A DNA stretch of 9,596 nt from Halieaceae bacterium (GTDB taxonomy: Bacteria > Pseudomonadota > Gammaproteobacteria > Pseudomonadales > Halieaceae), in assembly GCA_009886815.1 (NCBI GenBank), contig QXYP01000238.1, positions 1 to 9,596 on the forward strand, read 5' to 3'. The notes under the pieces were generated by a model that did no database searches, had not been told where the DNA came from, and saw only the letters and a list, made by a program, of their open reading frames with translations. Shown piece after piece: positions 1 to 5,310 of this stretch. Position 1 is the first letter of the stretch. Each line of letters opens with the position of its first letter. The position numbers were made by a program, and so were the translations under genes.

Positions 1-207
1 ACCACGCTTAGCGTCAATCGCATCTGATACCGCGTACAGAACACTATCGGTGTCCGGGCAAATCAGTAATCCAAGGTGCTCAAAATCGTCCCCGGGGTTT
101 GTCAGTACTAGAGTTTCGGCTTCATTCAAAAGGCCATAAAAGCCTCTTGCCAGCCTGGCACCGCCGCCGCCACCCGCAAGCAGCACGGATTTCAGCCGCT
201 GCGTCAT
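1..207 (-). CDS. cofD: 2-phospho-L-lactate transferase CofD/FbiA, N-terminal part (cut by window edge)
   Basis: CofD joins the activated phospholactyl-type group (lactyl-2-diphospho-5'-guanosine, or the phosphoenolpyruvyl or phosphoglyceryl analogue) to Fo, giving F420-0 or its variant. The first 69 residues are visible. They show the nucleotide-binding glycine loop (LLAGGGGGARLARG, residues about 9-22), the NxGDDFEHLGL segment (about 38-48) and the PDTDSVLYAVSDAID segment, which matches the family's PDLDTVLY block. The start codon ATG at 207-205 overlaps the cofE stop as ATGA, so translation is probably coupled to cofE. Two family positions differ: GGVGGA reads GGGGGA, and NTGDD reads NPGDD. 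The rest of the gene, including most of the active site, lies left of position 1. The family assignment is secure from the run of matching motifs; the phosphoryl substrate cannot be told from this fragment. Confidence 0.9.
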   Translation of the reverse strand, partial: MTQRLKSVLLAGGGGGARLARGFYGLLNEAETLVLTNPGDDFEHLGLLICPDTDSVLYAVSDAIDAKRG

Positions 208-971
208 CGAAACATATCTGCCGAGTGCGGGCGCAGTAATGCCCGGGAACTTCGCGGTTCTCCCGAGGAGCGAGGGCAACCTCGAATCCAAACGACAGGA
301 CTTCCCTCAGCCGCCTCTCCCTGCACCAAGGCCGCGGCGGCGGCGAGACCATCGGCCGTGGCTGGCTCGGTCACTCGCAGTTCGTTACCGTAAAGGTCGT
401 GTTCACCCACCTGATTCCAGAGGGGGTCAAGACCCGCCACACCAATAGCATGCCCTGTCGTTCCCAAGCGCCAAGCGCGGCCCATGCTATCGTTTATGAT
501 CACTGGCACCCTAAAACCATAGGCCTTCGTATAACGTTGGTGAAGGTCGGTGGCACTAACGTCTGGGTCCTCAGGCCATAGTAAGACCTGCTCGCCGTCG
601 TCCTGGGCAATATTCGACGCGTCGATGCCAGCGTTAGCGAGCACATGGCCACAGCGATGCTCTGCAATGATCAGACCGGGGCGCGAACGAACAATGGCGG
701 TCGATTCCGACAGTATCAGTTCTACCAAGCGCGCGTCCTTCCCCGTTTCCTCGGCAAGCTTCACCGCCACCGTGCCGGGTGAAACTGCAGCCAGAGCCAC
801 CAGTCGATCTTCTGCCTTAGACACCACTTTTTGTGCCACCACCAAAATATCGCCCGGTTCAGGGACCAGCCCTTGGCTTGCCGTCGCCGCAATCACGAGC
901 GGCACAAGGTCGTCACCGGGGGTCACCCAAGGTAAATGCTCGACCGCTGTTAAAATAAGCGTTGGCGCCAT
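204..971 (-). CDS. cofE: Coenzyme F420-0:L-glutamate ligase CofE (stand-alone)
   Basis: CofE adds L-glutamate residues to F420-0 with GTP, the first by an amide bond and later ones by gamma-linkage, to make the polyglutamate tail. The 255-residue protein covers the whole ligase domain: PGDDL (18-22), the QKVVSKAEDRLV block (47-58), NAGIDASN (113-120), PEDPDVSA (133-140), the metal/nucleotide-binding DSMGRAWRLG block (161-170) with AIGVAGLDPL following, and YGNELRVTEPATAD (194-207). Actinobacterial FbiB is about 450 residues because it carries a C-terminal FMN reductase domain; that domain is absent here and the protein ends just after the ALLRPHSADMFR tail. The ATG lies 7 bases after the npdG stop and has no strong Shine-Dalgarno sequence, which suggests coupling to npdG translation. 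The stop overlaps the cofD start. Confidence 0.95.
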   Translation of the reverse strand: MAPTLILTAVEHLPWVTPGDDLVPLVIAATASQGLVPEPGDILVVAQKVVSKAEDRLVALAAVSPGTVAVKLAEETGKDARLVELILSESTAIVRSRPGLIIAEHRCGHVLANAGIDASNIAQDDGEQVLLWPEDPDVSATDLHQRYTKAYGFRVPVIINDSMGRAWRLGTTGHAIGVAGLDPLWNQVGEHDLYGNELRVTEPATADGLAAAAALVQGEAAEGSPVVWIRGCPRSSGEPRSSRALLRPHSADMFR

Positions 972-978
972 CGGGCCA

Positions 979-1650
979 TCAAACCCCAGTTATACGAATG
1001 CCCGCATGGGTTTTGTACTGCTTATTGATGTTGATAAGTATCGAAGTCAGCGCCTCAGCGGCCGCTGCGTTATTGATCATGCCCGCGTGAAAGCCTCGTA
1101 CCTCAATGGTCTGTAGGATATCGATGACCTGTTGACGGGCTTCTTTGTTATTGCCGGTAACAAGCACATCACAGTCGATAGTGTCGTCACTGTTGAGGTG
1201 GGCTGCGGCAACGTTTTGCATGGCACTAACAACTCGAACATTGTCACCCAATGCCGCCTGGGCCATCTGACCTGCGCTGCCCCCCTCCGGTAACTGCACT
1301 CTCGCGACTTTTGGCGGCACAAGCGGTACGGTCACGTCGACCACGACTTTACCCTGCACAGCCTCTTTTATACTGTCTAGCGTGGCACTGTGAGCGGAGA
1401 ATGGAACCGTGACAAACACGACATCGGCCGCGGTTGCTGCATCAGGATTGCTTGCGCCTGAAACCTGTAACGTCCCCCAGCCCGACGATTCACCCAGCGC
1501 CTTGAGCGCCTCTCCAGCGACCTGTGCCTGACTCTCATTGCGGGACCCGATAATGACTTTACAGCCTGCTCGCGCCAACCGACGGGCTAGCCCCGCACCA
1601 AGGTCACCCGTGCCACCGATAATGCCCACCGTTACTGCACTTGTTTCCAC
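979..1650 (-). CDS. npdG: NADPH-dependent F420 reductase (F420H2:NADP oxidoreductase, Fno/NpdG)
   Basis: This cytoplasmic enzyme transfers hydride between NADP(H) and F420(H2). The protein is 223 residues, the usual family length. It begins with a Rossmann strand and the GIIGGTGDLGAGLARRLA loop (9-26), followed by IIGSRNE (33-39), whose Ser-Arg pair is the typical NADP 2'-phosphate contact. VFVTVPF follows in the middle, and the C-terminus ends EALTSILININKQYKTHAGIRITGV, matching the family's LNINxxYKxHAGIRITG ending. The start is GTG at 1650-1648 with an AGAGGA Shine-Dalgarno sequence (1658-1663, minus strand) about 7 bases upstream; no better start is seen. It is the first gene of the npdG-cofE-cofD run and is divergent from the monooxygenase at 1978. 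The family match is strong. The preferred direction (making F420H2 or making NADPH) cannot be read from sequence. Confidence 0.93.
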   Translation of the reverse strand: METSAVTVGIIGGTGDLGAGLARRLARAGCKVIIGSRNESQAQVAGEALKALGESSGWGTLQVSGASNPDAATAADVVFVTVPFSAHSATLDSIKEAVQGKVVVDVTVPLVPPKVARVQLPEGGSAGQMAQAALGDNVRVVSAMQNVAAAHLNSDDTIDCDVLVTGNNKEARQQVIDILQTIEVRGFHAGMINNAAAAEALTSILININKQYKTHAGIRITGV

Positions 1651-1679
1651 GATAATATCCTCTTCCTATCCTGCTATGG

Positions 1680-1712
1680 TTGACAAGCGCTAACGGCTTG
1701 AAGTTGTATAGT
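1680..1712 (+). promoter_or_regulatory. Candidate promoter with long spacer and a dyad between the boxes
   Basis: A perfect -35 box TTGACA (1680-1685) is followed by TATAGT (1707-1712), one mismatch from the -10 consensus, but the spacer is 21 bases rather than 17. The dyad CAAGC-GCTAACG-GCTTG (1684-1700) lies in the spacer and overlaps the -35 box. An over-long spacer holding a dyad resembles activator-distorted promoters of the MerR type, although those usually have 19-20 bases. It would drive the monooxygenase through a leader of about 260 bases. It may also be chance. Confidence 0.35.
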
Positions 1713-1723
1713 GTCACCAAGAG

Positions 1724-1754
1724 ACTTGCTGAACACAAGTAAGTTTAGCAAACT
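1724..1754. repeat. Two adjacent short inverted repeats (possible operator half-sites)
   Basis: ACTTG-CTGAACA-CAAGT (1724-1740) has the same 5-7-5 geometry as the dyad at 1684-1700, and the centres are 40 bases apart. It is followed directly by the perfect dyad AGTTT-AGC-AAACT (1742-1754). The position, just beyond the possible -10 sequence in a divergent region, suits a regulator site. The arms differ in sequence, so they need not bind the same protein. Confidence 0.3.
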
Positions 1755-1852
1755 CCGCGAAGAGTCGGGCAATTAGCGCACCAATATTAAGAGCTTGAGG
1801 CACAAAAAGACCAAACAACGTGCGATCCCAATATGGGCTCGAAAACGGCACC

Positions 1853-1885
1853 CACCGGCTTGCAGCAGGCTTGTCATCCGGTGAC
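1853..1885. promoter_or_regulatory. Hairpin/dyad near a weak promoter in the monooxygenase leader
   Basis: CACCGG (1853-1858) pairs perfectly with CCGGTG (1878-1883), with a 19-base loop that can itself fold through AGC-AG-GCT. The 3' arm is also part of the dyad GTCATCCGGTGAC (1873-1885, one G-T position). TTGTCA (1871-1876), one mismatch from a -35 box, overlaps it, but only a poor -10 (TATGCA, 1892-1897) follows at 15 bases. It could be an operator over a closer promoter, or an RNA hairpin in a longer leader. Confidence 0.25.
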
Positions 1886-1977
1886 ATTTGTTATGCACTG
1901 GGTATCACGTTGGATTGATCAAAAAAATCCACAACACTGCGCTTGGTACCGCAGAGGTTTTCATGAGGGAAAGAAGA

Positions 1978-3603
1978 ATGCAATCATCACAAACCACTGA
2001 TTTTGATGCCATTGTCGTTGGCGCAGGCTTTGCAGGTGTGGCGCTGACACACTACTTACGTGAGGCCGGCCTAACACTCAAAGTGTTTGATCGAGCGCCC
2101 GACATTGGTGGCACATGGGCTTGGAACAAATATCCCGGCGCCGCGACCGACAGCGAGGGTTACTATTACTGCCTCACTTTTTCCAAAGAGGTACTCGAGG
2201 AGTGGACCTGGTCTAAGCGTTACCCCGGATGGGAAGAAACTCAGAATTACCTACGCTTCGTAGCAGACAAATTCGACATGTGGCCGCACATGCAATTTAG
2301 CACTGAGATCACCCGCGCTGAATACCAAGCCGACAGCGGCATTTGGATCGTGACTACCGGCGACGGTGCGACGCACACCTGCCGATTTTTTATCAGTGGC
2401 ATGGGCATGATTTCCCAACCCCAAATTCCTAATATCCCTGGCCAAGCCACCTTTAACGGGCCCTGCTTTCATTCATCTCGCTGGCCTGAAGGCCTTGAGT
2501 TTGCAGGCAAGCGCGTTGGCATTATTGGGGCCGGCGCTACCACCGTACAAATGCTGCCCGAGGTCGCCAAAACTGCCGCGCAGGTAACGGTATTTCAGCG
2601 CACACCCAACTTTGTAATGCCCGCCATGCAGAAACCCATGACGCCAGAGTGGGAAAAAGAAATTAAAGAGAACTATCAGGAAATTATCGACAAATGCCGC
2701 AATCACGTCTTCGGCATGGGGTTCAATCCTCCCTCGGGTAGAACCGTCGCCGAAAGTACGCCAGAAGAAGTGCAGCAAGTCTTCGAAGAAAACTGGCACG
2801 GCAGCTTCCGCTGGGTCTTTGAAACATTTGACGACCTGCTGGCAACCCCAGAAGCCAATAAAGCCGCTGCAGACTTCATCATTGAAAAAATGATTAAGGC
2901 GAAAGTTGAGGATCCGGAAGTCGCGGAACTGCTTACACCCAAAGGCTACCCGCTATTTGCCAAGCGGCCGCCCCTAGATCACGGCTACTACGAAGCCTTT
3001 AACCGCGACAACGTACAGCTGGTCGATATCAAAGACTATGAACCCATCGTTGAAATCACTGAGACCGGTATTCGCACCACACAAAATCATCACGAGTTCG
3101 ACATTATCGTGCTGGCGACCGGCTTTAAAGCCTACACAGGCGCATTGGAAGCCATGGATATTGTGGGTGAAAACGGCCAGATTCTGCGCGATAAATGGCA
3201 GGATCAATCCAGTTCAATTATGGGTGTGGCCGTTGCCGGTTACCCCAACTTTTTTATGGTGACTGGCCCGCAGGCACCCTTTGCCAACCTGCCGACATCG
3301 ATTGAGCAGAATGCGCAGTGGATTAGCGAGTGCGTTAAGAAGATGAACGCTGAAGGTAAACAAGTCTTTTACCCTAGCGCCATCGCTGAAGAAGAGTGGA
3401 CCAACTTAACGGCTGAAATTCATGCGCAAACCATGATGGCCGAGGGCGACAAGGTGAACTCCTGGATGATGGGCGCTAACCGCGAAGACCGCAAAGCGCG
3501 AGTGCTCATCTTTTTTGGAGGTGCCCACGTGTACTATGACAAGCTCAAGGAGTCGTCAGACGCAGGTTTTCCTGAGCTAGCTTTTGCAGACCACGCAGCC
3601 TGA
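1978..3603 (+). CDS. Baeyer-Villiger monooxygenase (class B flavoprotein, cyclohexanone/phenylacetone monooxygenase type)
   Basis: The enzyme inserts one oxygen atom of O2 next to a ketone carbonyl, giving an ester or lactone, using FAD and NADPH in the cytoplasm. From ATG 1978 it is 541 residues, the usual length of this group. It has the FAD Rossmann loop GAGFAG (15-20), GGTWAWNKYPGAATDSEG (44-61), the Baeyer-Villiger fingerprint FxGxxxHxxxWP as F159-G161-H165-W169-P170, the second NADPH-binding loop GIIGAGATTVQ (181-191) with QRTPNF after it, a KRPPLDHGYYEAFNRDNV block carrying the likely catalytic arginine, DIIVLATGF, and a C-terminal SWMMGAN...GGAHVYY segment. AGGGA (1966-1970) lies 7 bases before the chosen ATG; ATG 1963 with its own GAGG is also possible and adds five residues. 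It is divergent from the F420 operon and followed by a convergent gap. The substrate cannot be inferred; cyclic, aryl and steroid ketones are all possible. Confidence 0.93.
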   Translation: MQSSQTTDFDAIVVGAGFAGVALTHYLREAGLTLKVFDRAPDIGGTWAWNKYPGAATDSEGYYYCLTFSKEVLEEWTWSKRYPGWEETQNYLRFVADKFDMWPHMQFSTEITRAEYQADSGIWIVTTGDGATHTCRFFISGMGMISQPQIPNIPGQATFNGPCFHSSRWPEGLEFAGKRVGIIGAGATTVQMLPEVAKTAAQVTVFQRTPNFVMPAMQKPMTPEWEKEIKENYQEIIDKCRNHVFGMGFNPPSGRTVAESTPEEVQQVFEENWHGSFRWVFETFDDLLATPEANKAAADFIIEKMIKAKVEDPEVAELLTPKGYPLFAKRPPLDHGYYEAFNRDNVQLVDIKDYEPIVEITETGIRTTQNHHEFDIIVLATGFKAYTGALEAMDIVGENGQILRDKWQDQSSSIMGVAVAGYPNFFMVTGPQAPFANLPTSIEQNAQWISECVKKMNAEGKQVFYPSAIAEEEWTNLTAEIHAQTMMAEGDKVNSWMMGANREDRKARVLIFFGGAHVYYDKLKESSDAGFPELAFADHAA

Positions 3604-3831
3604 GTCTAGCTCGGCCTAGTGACCAATGATCTTGGGTCGATGGCAACACCGATCCAACGTCTAGGCAGGCGCTCCTTTGACCTGAACCGGGTCGGCTATG
3701 TTGGCCTTACAGAGGCACTCATAGGCGAGAAACATCGACTCTACTGACACCCGCAGCCTCTGAATACCAGGGGCTCAACGCACCGGCGCTTTAATCCAAA
3801 AAGCCCTGTTGCGTAACAATGCCTTAGGTGA
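3604..3831. other. Convergent intergenic gap, no gene seen
   Basis: These 228 bases lie between the stops of the monooxygenase and the APH-like kinase. No ORF with a start, a ribosome binding site and a family resemblance was found on either strand. The one structure of note is the hairpin at 3632-3657. No classic terminator with a T-tract is visible for either gene. Confidence 0.6.
3632..3657 (+). terminator. Possible hairpin downstream of the monooxygenase
   Basis: TTGGGTCG (3632-3639) pairs with CGATCCAA (3650-3657) over 8 pairs including one G-U, with a 10-base loop, starting 28 bases after the stop. No T-run follows, so intrinsic termination is doubtful; it may only protect the mRNA 3' end. 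Confidence 0.25.
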
Positions 3832-5244
3832 CTAAACCCCACACCAATGTTTAAGCGCAACCGCCCTGCCGGCATATTGCGGTTGATCAATCGCAAGACG
3901 TTCGAGCGTGGTAAGTCGTAGGTGATCCCATGTTGCCCGGTCATTACAGCGCTCGAAGTCTGCTCGCAGAGCATTGGCCAACGCTTTGTTGTCATAACCG
4001 AGCTCAGCCAGCCGCTGCGCTTGTCGCTGCCCGTAGGGCTCTTCGAGTCGCAATGCACGAACGACCATACCCAATGCATTATTGGCTACCCGGGAAGCAA
4101 AGACACCGTGGCCAGACGCCTCCGGCAAAATATCACTTTTATTCCACTGGGCCAGTGCCTGCGCAACCTCAGCGTATTGAACCTCCTCGTCGGTCGCCAG
4201 CTCAGCGTTCAAGCTAGGGGGCGGCGCCAGCAGCGCAGCATTGGAGTCCGCTCGCTGGGTCTCCAAAGACAGTAAAAGATCGAGCTCTACCTCGGATATG
4301 CGACGACCAATAATCGTACGCTCAACAGTAGGTACCGAGCCATCCCGGAAGGTACTGCCCAACCTCAAACAGGTCACGCCCCACCAGAGGATGTTAAATA
4401 TCATCCACCACTCAAAATGCTCGCGAGGCACCCGTTGGCCACTTGCCGTCTCGTAATTGCTCAGCCAATTTTCCAAACTTGCAAAGCCACCCGCCTCCAA
4501 GTCATATTGGCCAAAGCGCCAGCTGGGGATACATAAAAACGAAATATCCCGCAGTGGGTCACCAATATGAGCCAGCTCCCAATCCAGCACCGCCGTTAAT
4601 CCCTCCCCGTCGACCAGAAAGTTACCCATGCGGAAATCGGCATGCACGAGGCGATACTCCTGTGGCTCTGGACAGGTCCGGTTCAACCAACCAAAGGCCA
4701 ATTCAAACACCGCATTCGATGACCCGAATTGCCGATAAAAACGCTCCTGCTCCTCCAACAACGCACGCGGCGACAGTACGGGTAACGTGACGGGTAAATC
4801 ATCGGGATCAATGCGGTGAATATGGGCCAGTTCCTTGGCACACTGGCTACTGAGGTTATTGCGAGCCTGAGAAAATTCGGGTTTGTGCAGCAATCGGTTC
4901 GGTAACGCTTCACCGTTGATGCAGCTCATAATAAAACCCTCACCCAAAGCGCTGCCTGCAGGCAGCTGAGCTATGACCTCTGGCACCTTAAGTCCAACCC
5001 CATGGAGGTAGTCAATGAGGCCTGCCTGGGTGGCCAGTGGAATAGATCCCACATCATTATCTGCAGCCGCGGCCGTCGGTGAAGCAGTGAAGGGCAATCG
5101 GCGCAGTACCAGGGGTCGGTCGGCGTAAAAGAAACGCCAACTCTCCATACTGGCGCCCCCAGAGAGCTGGGTCAGTTCGGTAACAGTACCTGGCCCCAGC
5201 TTTAGAGCACAGAGCTCCTCAAGTTCTTCTAGTTTATCGTGCAT
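3832..5244 (-). CDS. APH/ACAD10-like small-molecule kinase with C-terminal DUF6285-like domain
   Basis: This is a 470-residue protein of the aminoglycoside/choline phosphotransferase fold (protein-kinase-like). The family phosphorylates small hydroxyl compounds; the ACAD10/11-like branch seen here often sits beside acyl-CoA dehydrogenase genes. The N-lobe has LSGGASMESWRF (28-38) and LVLRRLP (45-51), where Arg stands in for the usual ATP-contacting Lys, as is common in this branch. The catalytic loop is H201-A-D203-F-R-M-G-N208, and the metal-binding DWE begins at D221 in AVLDWELAHIGDPLRDI. After a proline-rich linker (about 338-350), residues 355-458 resemble DUF6285: helical, with ASRVANNALGMVVRAL and ending LERLAIDQPQY. 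GGGAG-like bases (5251-5255) precede ATG 5244 by about 6 bases. It lies 66 bases after the amidohydrolase stop on the same strand, so cotranscription is possible. The substrate is unknown; there is no reason to call it an antibiotic resistance gene. Confidence 0.82.
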   Translation of the reverse strand: MHDKLEELEELCALKLGPGTVTELTQLSGGASMESWRFFYADRPLVLRRLPFTASPTAAAADNDVGSIPLATQAGLIDYLHGVGLKVPEVIAQLPAGSALGEGFIMSCINGEALPNRLLHKPEFSQARNNLSSQCAKELAHIHRIDPDDLPVTLPVLSPRALLEEQERFYRQFGSSNAVFELAFGWLNRTCPEPQEYRLVHADFRMGNFLVDGEGLTAVLDWELAHIGDPLRDISFLCIPSWRFGQYDLEAGGFASLENWLSNYETASGQRVPREHFEWWMIFNILWWGVTCLRLGSTFRDGSVPTVERTIIGRRISEVELDLLLSLETQRADSNAALLAPPPSLNAELATDEEVQYAEVAQALAQWNKSDILPEASGHGVFASRVANNALGMVVRALRLEEPYGQRQAQRLAELGYDNKALANALRADFERCNDRATWDHLRLTTLERLAIDQPQYAGRAVALKHWCGV

Positions 5245-5310
5245 AGATAGCTCCCAGACCTCATTACCCAGCGACGAGTCCCTAAACGTTGTCTCTGTGA
5301 TTTCGTCTAC

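Larger units (their letters stand above)
1651..1977. promoter_or_regulatory. Divergent intergenic control region between npdG and the Baeyer-Villiger monooxygenase
   Basis: These 327 bases separate two divergent transcription units and must carry both promoters. No convincing ORF lies here; an upstream in-frame extension of the monooxygenase to 1888 was judged non-coding. Several short dyads stand out: CAAGC-7-GCTTG at 1684-1700, ACTTG-7-CAAGT at 1724-1740, AGTTT-AGC-AAACT at 1742-1754, CCCA-ATA-TGGG at 1827-1837, GTCATCCGGTGAC at 1873-1885 and the palindrome TTGATCAA at 1915-1922. TGTATAGT around 1705-1712 can be read as a -10 box in both directions (TATAGT plus, TATACA minus). No clear -35 partner was found for the minus direction. 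No regulator gene is adjacent, so what binds here is unknown. Confidence 0.6.

Noticed and set aside
550..1116. 188-codon plus-strand ORF opposite cofE and the npdG end
   Set aside because: It lies antisense to two well-recognised genes, resembles no family, and has a low-complexity Ser/Thr/Ala composition typical of an antisense frame.
1888..1977. In-frame upstream extension of the monooxygenase (ATG 1888)
   Set aside because: The extra 30 residues match nothing in the family and there is no Shine-Dalgarno sequence; ATG 1978 gives the standard length and has AGGGA at 7 bases.
3922..4275. Plus-strand ORFs opposite the kinase (3922-4275, 3930-4217, 4443-4790)
   Set aside because: They are antisense shadows of a convincing gene, without ribosome binding sites or recognisable domains.
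3832..5244. Aminoglycoside resistance gene
   Set aside because: Only the general kinase fold is shared; the Arg-for-Lys N-lobe and the DUF6285-like tail place it in the metabolic ACAD10/11-like branch.
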